A stretch of DNA of 18,514 nucleotides from CAMAVH01 sp035714115. GTDB taxonomy: Bacteria > Pseudomonadota > Alphaproteobacteria > SMXQ01. The translations under genes were made by a program, and so were the position numbers. The notes below the pieces were generated by a model. That model saw nothing but the letters and a program-made list of their open reading frames with translations, was not told the DNA's origin and did no database searches. This document shows, in pieces, positions 6,438-14,250 of the stretch; position 1 is the first letter of the stretch, and each line of letters opens with the position of its first letter. Location: assembly GCA_035714115.1 (NCBI GenBank), contig DASTMO010000092.1:1-18514 (forward strand). Direction: 5' to 3'.

Positions 6438-8261
6438 GTGATCAAGGTTTCCGACTATATCGCCGGCTTCGTCGCGGGCCTGGGGATCAAGCATGCCTTC
6501 GCCATCACCGGCGGGGCTTCGATCCACATGATCCATTCGATCGCCGAGCGATCCGACATCGATTACGTGTGCCCGCACCACGAGCAGGCCGGCGCGATGG
6601 AAGCCGACGCCTACGCCCGCATCTCGGGCAATCTCGGCTGCGCCATCGCGACCAGCGGTCCGGGCGCGACGAACTTGGTCACCGGCATCGCCGGCGCTTG
6701 GTTCGATTCGGTGCCGGTGCTCTACCTCACTGGTCAGGTCGCGCGCTTCCGCTTCAAGGGGGAGACCGGCGTGCGCCAGATGGGCTTCCAAGAGACCGAT
6801 ATCGTCAGCATGGTGAAGCCCGTCACCAAATACGCCGTGCTGGTCGAGAAAGCCGAAGACTTGCGCTACGAGCTGGAAAGGGCCGTGCACATCGCGCGCG
6901 AGGGGCGTCCCGGCCCTGTCCTGGTCGACATTCCCGACGATTTGCAGCGCGAGATGATCGATCCGTCGACCTTGCGCGGCTATGAGCCGCCGCCCGCCAC
7001 CGCGATGAAGAAGGCTCCATCCGCCGACCAAATCTCTCAATGCGTCGAATTGCTGCGCGGGGCGTCGCGGCCGGTGCTCGTGCTCGGCTTCGGCGTTCGC
7101 CTGTCCGGCGCCGCCGCTTTGGTGCCGGAGCTGATGGCGCGCATCGGCGCGCCGGTCTGCCCGAGCTGGGCCGCCGCCGACATGATTCCCGGCGACGATC
7201 CGCTGCTTGGCGGAACGTTCGGCACCCATGGCTCCCGCGCCGGCAACTTCACGATCCAAAACGCCGATCTGGTGCTCTGCATCGGCGCGCGCCTCAGCAC
7301 CCGCGAGACGGGCAGCCCGACCTCGTCATGGGCCCGCGAAGCCAAAACGGTGATCGTCGACGTCGATCCCTCGGAGCTGCGTAAATTCCCGGCGTTCGGC
7401 AAGCCGCTGGAACTCGCCGTCGAAGCCGACGCGAAACTGTTCATCGAGGCGCTCATCGCCGCGCTCAAGGGGCAAAGCCTGCCCGCTTACGGCGAATGGA
7501 CGGCGCGCGTCGCCGATTGGCGTCGGCGCTATCCGGCTTGCTTGCCCGCCTATCGCCAGGAGACCCTGGCCAATCCTTACGTGTTCGTCGAAACGCTCTC
7601 GCGCCATCTGCACGACGACGACGTGATCGTCGTCGATACCGGCTGCGCGGTCGCGTGGATGGCGCAAGGGTTTCAGTTCCGGCGCGGACAGCGCATGCTG
7701 CACGCCTTCAACAACACGCCGATGGGCTACGGCCTTCCCGGTGCGATCGGTGCGGCTTTCGCGCTGGGCGGCAAGCGGCGCGTGATTTGCGTCGCCGGCG
7801 ACGGCAGCTTCATGATGAACATGCAGGAGATGGCGACGCTGCAGCACCATCAGCTGCCGGTGAAGCTGTTCCTCATCAACAACAACGGCTATTCGATGGT
7901 GCAGCAGACGCAGGAGCAATGGCTTGGCGGCAAGTACTACGCCACGAGCCAGGGGCCGGAGGGCGGGCTGTCCTTCCCCGATTTCTCCGCGCTGGCCAAA
8001 TCCTTCTCCGTCGACGTGACGGAGATCGTCCGCAACGACGACATCGAGCCTTCGGTCGGCCGCACCTTGCAATTGCCGGGGCCGGCTTTGTGCAACGTCC
8101 ATATCGCGTCCGGCTCGCGGGTCATTCCGCAATCGCGCTTCGGCTATCCCATCGAGGATTCCGAGCCGCTGCTGCCGCGCGACGAATTCCTCGCCAATAT
8201 GATCGTCAAGCCGATGCCGGTGTCGCTGCAGGATCTGCCGCCGCCGGCCAAGGCGCGTTAG
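6438..8261 (+). CDS. Acetolactate-synthase-type ThDP-dependent enzyme
   Basis: A protein of 607 residues starting at GTG (MIKVSDYIAGFVAGL), close to the length of acetohydroxyacid synthase large subunits. The three domains are in the usual order: an N-terminal pyrimidine domain with the catalytic Glu49 in CPHHEQAGAM, a central Rossmann-like domain from about residue 185 to 340, and a C-terminal pyrophosphate domain with G454-D455-G456 (AGDGSF) and N481-N482-N483-G484. GPGATNLVTGIAGAW and MGYGLPGAIGAAFALGG are family hallmarks. The enzyme should decarboxylate a 2-oxoacid and either release an aldehyde or add the two-carbon unit to a carbonyl. No small regulatory subunit follows, so branched-chain amino acid synthesis is unlikely. 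In sugar clusters this superfamily includes YerE, which adds a two-carbon branch to a CDP-keto-sugar. A similar role is a reasonable hypothesis, not a demonstration. Confidence 0.85.
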   Translation: MIKVSDYIAGFVAGLGIKHAFAITGGASIHMIHSIAERSDIDYVCPHHEQAGAMEADAYARISGNLGCAIATSGPGATNLVTGIAGAWFDSVPVLYLTGQVARFRFKGETGVRQMGFQETDIVSMVKPVTKYAVLVEKAEDLRYELERAVHIAREGRPGPVLVDIPDDLQREMIDPSTLRGYEPPPATAMKKAPSADQISQCVELLRGASRPVLVLGFGVRLSGAAALVPELMARIGAPVCPSWAAADMIPGDDPLLGGTFGTHGSRAGNFTIQNADLVLCIGARLSTRETGSPTSSWAREAKTVIVDVDPSELRKFPAFGKPLELAVEADAKLFIEALIAALKGQSLPAYGEWTARVADWRRRYPACLPAYRQETLANPYVFVETLSRHLHDDDVIVVDTGCAVAWMAQGFQFRRGQRMLHAFNNTPMGYGLPGAIGAAFALGGKRRVICVAGDGSFMMNMQEMATLQHHQLPVKLFLINNNGYSMVQQTQEQWLGGKYYATSQGPEGGLSFPDFSALAKSFSVDVTEIVRNDDIEPSVGRTLQLPGPALCNVHIASGSRVIPQSRFGYPIEDSEPLLPRDEFLANMIVKPMPVSLQDLPPPAKAR

Positions 8262-8282
8262 CCGGCCTAGGCGGACAGCCCC

Positions 8283-9602
8283 ATGACGCGAGAGCGCCCG
8301 CTCTATCTCATCAACGCCTTTTGGGGAACGACCTATCGTCGCTGGTTCGCCGATTTCTTTATGCGCTCGCTGCTGGCGCCGGGAAACTTGGCGGCGTTCG
8401 CGGCCCGGCCCGGCAGCAAGCTGCTGCTCGCCACCACGGCGGAAGATTGGTCGGCGCTGCAGGCGCATCCCGCGCTGCGGGCTTTGCAGGCGCATATCGA
8501 GATCGTGTTTCAGCCGATGGCCTCGCTGGACGACCGACGCGGCGTCTCTTGCGAGACGACGACCTACAGCCATGTCGGCGCCGCCTACGCCGGACTGCTC
8601 GATATGGCTTGGCGCGACAAGTCCATCGGCATCATGTTCTCGCCTGACTTGATGGTCTCCGACGGCTTGCTTGGCGCCGTGTCGGCGCGGATGGAGCAGG
8701 GCGCCAACCTCGTCTTCATTCCGGCATGGCGCAGCGACGAGACCAAGCTGATGGCGGGCCTGGCGCAAGGCGGCTTGCTGCCTCAAGAGGCGGATGCGGC
8801 GATCGCCTTGCCGCCGCGCCGCCTGGCTGCGGTGATGGCCGGCTGCGTCCACAAGCTCGAAAGCCTGCGCTTTTGGCGCAACGACACCTTTCATGAAGTG
8901 CCGAGCTACAGTTTCTGGCCGGTCGAGGGCAACGGCTGGGTCATGTTCGGCATGTCGGGCGTGCCGTGCGTCGATTATTCGCAGGTCGTCGCGCACGACG
9001 TGTCGCGCCTCGCCTCGGTCAGCCTCGACGCCTATCCGGCCTTGTTCCAGCTGGCTGCGCCGAACATTCAGGTGATCGCCGACAGCGACGAAGGGTCGAT
9101 CGCCAGCTGGACGCCGACGGCGGCGGAAAGCTGGGTCGATTATCGGCCGCGCAAACGCCTGCGGATCCCGGGGCTGCGTGACTTCGCGCGTTGCGCGATC
9201 TTGCGGGCCTACGCGCAACATGTGTTCTTCTGGGGCATGAACCGCGCCAATTTGGCCGTTTACAATCAGCCGCTGCGCCTGCACGGCGGCGATATCGATG
9301 CCGCTTGGCTCGTGGTCGAGCGCCAAGCGCGGCGATTGGTGGCGCGCGCCGTCGGCGACATGTATCCGCCAGGGGCTTTCGGCGACGATCTCGATGTGCC
9401 GGTCGGCAAGCCTTGGCATCCGTGGTGGCTGGCGATCCGAGCGGGCGCGTTCGTCTTCGCGTTCGAGCAGGTGGCCAAACGCAATCTGCAATTGCCGTTC
9501 CGCATCGTCGCCATGATGCTGCGCGCCCTCGGCGGCAGCCGCGACGATCGTGAACGGTTGCTGCGCCGATTGCGTTTCGTGCGGCGCGGGGGGGCGGCAT
9601 GA
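8283..9602 (+). CDS. Uncharacterised protein, paralogue of the next gene (possibly a glycosyltransferase)
   Basis: I do not recognise a named family for this 439-residue protein. It is clearly homologous to the protein encoded at 9599. Shared blocks are N-x-FWG near residues 11-15, a P-x-NLAA segment, an LL-x-x-TT-x-EDW segment, SPDLMVSDG at 120-128, IPAWR, SGVP-x-VD followed by HD and DAY, and DSD-x4-ASWTP. The N-terminal 130 residues alternate hydrophobic strands and helices as in an alpha/beta fold. An Asp-rich conserved motif (SPDLMVSDG) could be a ligand- or metal-binding site. The C-terminus is rich in Arg and hydrophobic residues (from about 380) and may associate with the membrane. 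A glycosyltransferase role is suggested only by context, between sugar-modifying enzymes and a lipid exporter. It starts 21 bases after the ThDP enzyme with a weak purine-rich stretch upstream. Confidence 0.75.
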   Translation: MTRERPLYLINAFWGTTYRRWFADFFMRSLLAPGNLAAFAARPGSKLLLATTAEDWSALQAHPALRALQAHIEIVFQPMASLDDRRGVSCETTTYSHVGAAYAGLLDMAWRDKSIGIMFSPDLMVSDGLLGAVSARMEQGANLVFIPAWRSDETKLMAGLAQGGLLPQEADAAIALPPRRLAAVMAGCVHKLESLRFWRNDTFHEVPSYSFWPVEGNGWVMFGMSGVPCVDYSQVVAHDVSRLASVSLDAYPALFQLAAPNIQVIADSDEGSIASWTPTAAESWVDYRPRKRLRIPGLRDFARCAILRAYAQHVFFWGMNRANLAVYNQPLRLHGGDIDAAWLVVERQARRLVARAVGDMYPPGAFGDDLDVPVGKPWHPWWLAIRAGAFVFAFEQVAKRNLQLPFRIVAMMLRALGGSRDDRERLLRRLRFVRRGGAA

Positions 9603-10855
9603 CGGCCGCCGCCTTGTCGCAGCGCACGTTCTGCGTCACCAACGTCTTCTGGGGCAGTGCCTTCCGCGAAGGTTTTCTGCGCCATTGTCTGCCGTCCTTG
9701 TTGTGGCCGCAAAATCTCGCCGCGCTCAAGCGGACGGCGCGCAATGTCCTGTTGCTTGTCACCACCAAGGAAGATTGGGACGTCATCGCCGACCATCCGG
9801 CGATGACCGTCGCGCGCACCCATTATGAAGTCCGCCATCTCCTTCTCGGCGAGGGCAAAGACAAATTCGCGCGCTGCGGCGAAGGCTATCGCGCGGCGGC
9901 CGACTGGACGGCGGCGCAAGACGCGCTGGCGCTGCATCTCAGCCCGGATCTGCTGATCAGCGATGGCACGCTCGGGGCGCTTCACGATTTGCAAGAAGAG
10001 GGCGCGGCGGTCGTCGTCATTCCCGCTTGGCGGACCGCGGAAGAGCCGTTCGAGGCGGCTTTGAGCGCCGACGAAGCCGCCGGGCGGACGCCGATGAGCG
10101 GCGCGCGCCTCGCTGCCCTTTGCGCCGATGCGGTGCATGATTTCGAGCGCGATCGCTATTGGGACGGCGCGACCTACCGCGACGACGTCGGCGCGCTCTG
10201 GTGGCATGTGCCCGGTGCGCGCGGCTGGCTCATGCATATCACCTCAGGCGTTCCCTACGTCGACCACATGCGGATCAGCGGCCATGATCCGTCGGCGCTC
10301 GGCAAGCTGCCGTTCGACGCCTATCACGGCATGTTCAAGCCGTCTGGCGGCGCCGTGCGCATGGCGGGCGACAGCGACCGCATTTTCGTCGCCTCCTTCA
10401 CGCCGGCGCGCGAAGCGCTCGGCCTGCCGCGTCATACCCGCTGGCAATACCGCTTGCCGCTGCTCGGTCCGCTGGCGCGCGGCCTCGCCCTGCGCTCGCA
10501 GGTGCGCACGGTCTTGGCGCGCGGCCGCCATGAAGTCGGCATGCGCGGCCTGATGCAGCCCTTTCGCGTACATCCCGATCCGCTGACGCCGGCTTGGGCC
10601 GACGTCGAGCGTAGGGCCGCGCGCGCGATCGCCCGCTATGTCGGCGACATGCTGCCGGCGGACATTCGCCCCGCTGCGGCGCCGTCGCGCCTGGGCGGCA
10701 TGGCGCTCGATCTCTTGACCCTATTGCTGCTGCCTTCGCTGGCATTGGGGCGGCTGGGGCGCCGGGCGGCCAATGCCGCTGCCGTGCTGCGCGACGCGGC
10801 GCGCGGCGATGCCGCCGCTCGCGGCATGATCCGCCGCCGGTTGCGGGGGGCATGA
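9599..10855 (+). CDS. Uncharacterised protein, tandem paralogue of the preceding gene (possibly a glycosyltransferase)
   Basis: This protein of 418 residues shares the same conserved blocks as its upstream neighbour in the same order: VTNVFWG, LPSLLWPQNLAAL, LLLVTTKEDWD, SPDLLISDG at residues 115-123, VIPAWR, SGVPYVDHMRISGHDPSAL followed by DAYHGMF, and GDSDRIFVASFTPA. Identity outside these blocks looks low, so this is an old duplication or two related genes recruited together, not a recent copy. The last 80 residues contain a hydrophobic segment (GGMALDLLTLLLLPSLALG) followed by an Arg-rich tail, which suggests membrane association. It overlaps the preceding gene by ATGA, so the pair is translationally coupled. 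Function is unknown. Two related enzymes adding successive sugars, or a heterodimer, would both fit. Confidence 0.75.
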   Translation: MTAAALSQRTFCVTNVFWGSAFREGFLRHCLPSLLWPQNLAALKRTARNVLLLVTTKEDWDVIADHPAMTVARTHYEVRHLLLGEGKDKFARCGEGYRAAADWTAAQDALALHLSPDLLISDGTLGALHDLQEEGAAVVVIPAWRTAEEPFEAALSADEAAGRTPMSGARLAALCADAVHDFERDRYWDGATYRDDVGALWWHVPGARGWLMHITSGVPYVDHMRISGHDPSALGKLPFDAYHGMFKPSGGAVRMAGDSDRIFVASFTPAREALGLPRHTRWQYRLPLLGPLARGLALRSQVRTVLARGRHEVGMRGLMQPFRVHPDPLTPAWADVERRAARAIARYVGDMLPADIRPAAAPSRLGGMALDLLTLLLLPSLALGRLGRRAANAAAVLRDAARGDAAARGMIRRRLRGA

Positions 10856-10856
10856 A

Positions 10857-12677
10857 ATGAATCGCGCCGCCGCCCTCTATGTCCGCCGTCTCGCCGCGGA
10901 TGTCGCCGCCACCGCGCCGCGCCGCGCCGCTTTGGCGATCGGCCTGATGGGCCTGTCGTCGGTTTTTGAAGGCTTGGTGCTGGCGCTGCTGTTTCCGCTG
11001 CTCGCCTTGCTCGGATTGAGCGGCGACATGAGCTTCAACGCCACCATCGGCAAGATCGCTGGCGTGCTTGGCCAAATCGGCATCGGCCTCGACATCTACA
11101 GCATCGCCGCTTTGATGATCGGCCTGACTTTGCTCCAGCATTTGCTGTTCTTGCTGCAAGCGTGGATCGCGGCGGGCTTGCAGGTCGGCTATACCGCGCA
11201 GTGGCGTCGCCAGTTGATCGACGCGCTCCTGCGCTCGAACTGGCTCTATTTCGCCCGCAAGAACGCCGGCGAACTCGCTCACGTGCTGAACTTCGAGACC
11301 GGCCGCGCCAGCCATCTGATCAATTACGGCATGCTGGTCATCTCCTTCCTCATCACGGCCTGCGCCTATCTTGCGGTCGCGCTTCTCGCGTCCTGGCAGG
11401 TGACGTTGTTCCTGCTCGGCAGTTGCCTGCTGATCCTCTTCGTGAGCCAGACGATCGTGCGCCGTCCGGCGCAGCTTACGGCCCGCCAAACGCTGCTCCA
11501 TACCAGCTATTCGGCAAAGTCCAGCGAAGTGCTCGGCGGCATGAAGCTGGTGCGCGCGATGGATGGCGATGCGGCGGTGCGCCGCTCGCTATGGCCGCTG
11601 ATCGAGAGCCTGCGGGACGTCGAGCGCCGCGTCGTCATGCATCCCTCATTGCTGCGGTCCAGTTTCGAAGTCGCGGCGGTGATCATGCTGATGGGCACGC
11701 TGGTGCTGGCGATCGACGTGCTGAAATCCGACGGCGCCACCGTGCTGCTCATCACGGCCTTGTTCGTGCGGCTTTACCCCCGCATTTCCACGGTGCAGCA
11801 ATATCTTCATCATTTCCGCATGTCGGTGCCCTATTACGCCGCCGTGGCCGACGCGCTGGATGAAGCCGTCGCCGCCGCCGAGCCGCGGCCGGCCGGCGCG
11901 GCGAAGGAGCGCCTCGGCGCGCCGCCGTTCTTGCGGCTGGGCGGCGTCGGCGTCAGCTATGGCGAGCGCGCTGCGCTGTGCGGCGTCGACATCGACATGC
12001 CGGCCCGTCAGATGGTGGCCATCGCCGGGGCGTCGGGCGCCGGCAAATCGACCTTGGTCGACGTGCTGCTCGGCCTCGTACCGTTCCAGCAGGGCGAGAT
12101 TTCCGTCGACGGCAAGCCGCTCGCCTCCATCGACACGTCGACTTGGCGCCGTTCGGTCGGCTATGTGCCGCAAGACACTTTCCTATTCAATGCGACGATT
12201 CGCGAAAACATCGCCTTCGCCCAGCCTGATGCCAGTCCTGCCGAAGTGGAAGCCGCTGCCGCCAAGGCGCAGCTGGCGGAGTTCATCGCCGGCCTGCCGG
12301 ACGGCTACGATACCGTGGTCGGCGACCGCGGCGTGTTGCTCTCGGGCGGTCAACGCCAGCGCATCGGGATCGCGCGCGCCCTGCTCGGCGGCAAAAGCCT
12401 GTTGCTGCTCGATGAAGCGACGTCGGCGCTCGATTCGGCGACCGAGACGGCGATCATGGCCGATATAGCCGCGCTGCGCGGCGAGATCACCATCGTCGTC
12501 ATCGCGCATCGTCTCTCGACCTTGCGCCAAGCCGACATGATCTATGTGCTGGAGGGCGGCGCGGTCGTCGAAAGCGGCAGCTGGCCGGAGCTGACGTCGC
12601 GCGCCGGCCATTTCCAGCGGCTTTGGACCATGCAGACCGAAATCCCGCCGGCGGCGCCGGCTTTGTCAGCGAGCTGA
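10857..12677 (+). CDS. ABC exporter with fused membrane and ATPase domains (MsbA/PglK type)
   Basis: A full half-transporter of 606 residues. The first 310 or so residues hold several hydrophobic membrane segments (about 19-48, 78-105, 156-205 and 265-300). The C-terminal ATPase domain is complete: Walker A G391-ASGAGKS-T399, signature L495-SGGQ-499, Walker B ending in Asp519-Glu520 (LLLLDEATSALD), and the switch His551 in VIAHRLST. As a homodimer it should move a lipid-linked substrate across the inner membrane. The type that flips lipid-linked oligosaccharides (PglK) or lipid A (MsbA) fits the neighbours best. No separate Wzm/Wzt or Wzx/Wzy genes are seen in the window. It follows the two unassigned proteins after one base of spacing, so its substrate is probably their product. 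Confidence 0.88.
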   Translation: MNRAAALYVRRLAADVAATAPRRAALAIGLMGLSSVFEGLVLALLFPLLALLGLSGDMSFNATIGKIAGVLGQIGIGLDIYSIAALMIGLTLLQHLLFLLQAWIAAGLQVGYTAQWRRQLIDALLRSNWLYFARKNAGELAHVLNFETGRASHLINYGMLVISFLITACAYLAVALLASWQVTLFLLGSCLLILFVSQTIVRRPAQLTARQTLLHTSYSAKSSEVLGGMKLVRAMDGDAAVRRSLWPLIESLRDVERRVVMHPSLLRSSFEVAAVIMLMGTLVLAIDVLKSDGATVLLITALFVRLYPRISTVQQYLHHFRMSVPYYAAVADALDEAVAAAEPRPAGAAKERLGAPPFLRLGGVGVSYGERAALCGVDIDMPARQMVAIAGASGAGKSTLVDVLLGLVPFQQGEISVDGKPLASIDTSTWRRSVGYVPQDTFLFNATIRENIAFAQPDASPAEVEAAAAKAQLAEFIAGLPDGYDTVVGDRGVLLSGGQRQRIGIARALLGGKSLLLLDEATSALDSATETAIMADIAALRGEITIVVIAHRLSTLRQADMIYVLEGGAVVESGSWPELTSRAGHFQRLWTMQTEIPPAAPALSAS

Positions 12678-12679
12678 TC

Positions 12680-13369
12680 ATGCCGTTCCCGCTGGTGCGC
12701 ATCGAGCAATACGAGAACAAGACGAGCAAGCGCGAGCATCTGCACGGCCATGTCGTCGCTGACCCGGGCGCGCAGATCTTCCACGCGGAGTTCGCAGGGC
12801 CGTTCTTTGCCTTGCGCGACACGCAAGTGGGGCCGGACGTCAAGATCGGCCGTTATTCCGGCATTGCCAAGGACGGCTTCTTCGCGCGCGGGACCATGGG
12901 CTCGTTTTGCGCGATCGGCAGCCGCGTGGCGATCAATCCGTTCAACCATCCCGTCGACTGGCTGTCGGTCAACGAGTTCCAATACCATCCGCGTTCGTTC
13001 GACTGGGTCGAGGAATACAACCAGATCGACCGTCTCGAGCGGACGCCTGACATGTTCGAGCCCGTGACCATCGGCAACGATGTCTGGATCGGCCACAACG
13101 TCAACGTCATGGCCGGCGTGACGGTCGGCGACGGCGCGATTCTCGGCGCGGGCTCGGTTGTCACGAAGGACGTCCCGCCCTATGCCGTCGTCGGCGGCGT
13201 GCCGGCCAAGATCATTCGTTATCGCTTCGAAGACTCGGTGATCGAGCGCTTGCTCGCCGTCAAATGGTGGGAGCTGGAATTGCCGCAGCTGTCCGGCTTG
13301 CCCTACCGCGACATTCGCGCCTGCCTCGATATTCTCGAAGCGCGGCGCGACGTGGAGAAGGCCGACTGA
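12680..13369 (+). CDS. Hexapeptide-repeat acyltransferase (CatB/xenobiotic acetyltransferase type)
   Basis: A protein of 229 residues of the left-handed beta-helix acyltransferase class. Hexapeptide repeats are visible in two blocks: TQVGPDVKIGRYSGIAKDG near the N-terminus, and IGNDVWIGHNVNVMAGVTVG continuing to AGSVVTKDVPPYAVVGGVP near residues 130-185. Between them, FNHPVDWLSV carries His90, the position of the catalytic His in CatB-type enzymes. The C-terminal KWWELELPQL is the usual end motif. It probably transfers an acetyl or other acyl group from acyl-CoA to a hydroxyl or amino group of the sugar, acting as a trimer. The ATG at 12680 directly follows the ABC transporter stop; the frame stays open upstream to 12623, but that part is not family-like. 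Confidence 0.82.
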   Translation: MPFPLVRIEQYENKTSKREHLHGHVVADPGAQIFHAEFAGPFFALRDTQVGPDVKIGRYSGIAKDGFFARGTMGSFCAIGSRVAINPFNHPVDWLSVNEFQYHPRSFDWVEEYNQIDRLERTPDMFEPVTIGNDVWIGHNVNVMAGVTVGDGAILGAGSVVTKDVPPYAVVGGVPAKIIRYRFEDSVIERLLAVKWWELELPQLSGLPYRDIRACLDILEARRDVEKAD

Positions 13370-14250
13370 TGGCCGATTATCTCGTCATCGGCGGAGACGG
13401 CCTGATCGGCCAAGGCGTGACCGCCTTGCTGCGCGCGCGCGGGCAGCAAGTCTGGACCACGACGCGTCGGCGCGACGGGCTCGGTCCGCAGAGGCTGCAT
13501 CTCGACCTCGCCGCGCCGCTCGGCGAGTTCCGCCCCGAACGGCGGTTCGATACGGTGTTTTTCTGCGCCGGCCGCAATCCGAAGCAGTGCCTCGACGATC
13601 CCGCGATGAGCCGGCTGGTCAACGTCGAGCGCCCGTTGGATCTCGCGCGCCGGTTCGCGGGCGAAGGCTCTTTCGTCGTCAAGCTGTCGAGCAACGCGGT
13701 GTTCGACGGTTCTGTCGCCTACCGCAAGGCCGACGCCGCGCATTGTCCCAAATCGCTTTACGGTGAGCAGCACAGCGCGCTAGATCACGCCCTGGCCTCG
13801 GCTGTCGGCGCGGCGGCGATCGTGCGCTTTTCCAAAGTCATCACCGCGGATTTGCCGATCGTCGCCGCCTGGCGGCGCGATTGGGCGGCGGGCAAGGTGG
13901 TGACGCCGCTGTCCGACCTCTATTTCGCGCCGATTACCTTCCCATTCATCGTCGAATTGATCGCTCGGGCCGGCCTGCGGCGCATGCCGGGCGTGTTTCA
14001 GGCCTCTGCGACGGAAGATGTCAGCTACGGCAGCTTCGCCCATGCCTTGGCGGCGCGGCTGGGCGTGGCAGAGGCGTTGGTGAAGCCGAGCAGCATGCGC
14101 GAGCAGGGGCTTTCCCTCGAGGCGCAGCCGCGCTACACGACGTTGGACATGACCGAGACCGTGCATAGGCTCAAGATCGCGGCGCCGCCGGTGGCCGATG
14201 CGGTCGACTATCTCGCCGCCGCGGCGCTGCGGCCGCAGGCCGCGCTATGA
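13369..14250 (+). CDS. RmlD-like SDR of sugar-nucleotide type, catalytic Lys replaced by His
   Basis: A protein of 293 residues resembling dTDP-4-dehydrorhamnose reductase (RmlD) and related SDRs. The cofactor motif is G8-GDGLI-G14. KLSSNAVFDG corresponds to the Ser region (S-x-x-x-V-F-D-G) of RmlD. The Tyr of the catalytic pair is present at Tyr131 in KSLYGEQHSALD, but the Lys four residues later is His135. RmlD family members reduce a 4-keto group of a dTDP-sugar; here the loss of Lys may mean altered or lost reductase activity. A downstream DLYFAPITFPFIVELI segment fits the substrate-binding part. The ATG at 13369 overlaps the upstream stop (TGATG), and the next gene starts within its last codons, so it belongs to the operon. 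Confidence 0.76.
   Translation: MADYLVIGGDGLIGQGVTALLRARGQQVWTTTRRRDGLGPQRLHLDLAAPLGEFRPERRFDTVFFCAGRNPKQCLDDPAMSRLVNVERPLDLARRFAGEGSFVVKLSSNAVFDGSVAYRKADAAHCPKSLYGEQHSALDHALASAVGAAAIVRFSKVITADLPIVAAWRRDWAAGKVVTPLSDLYFAPITFPFIVELIARAGLRRMPGVFQASATEDVSYGSFAHALAARLGVAEALVKPSSMREQGLSLEAQPRYTTLDMTETVHRLKIAAPPVADAVDYLAAAALRPQAAL

Noticed and set aside
7496..8647. A 383-codon alternative frame on the + strand
   Set aside because: It crosses the end of the ThDP gene and the start of the next gene in another frame, and its translation is dominated by Arg, Ala and Gly without any motif.
7326..9491. A 721-codon open frame on the minus strand
   Set aside because: It runs opposite two strong + strand genes (the ThDP enzyme and an unassigned protein), is rich in Arg, His and Asp as expected from antisense of GC-rich coding DNA, and shows no family motif.
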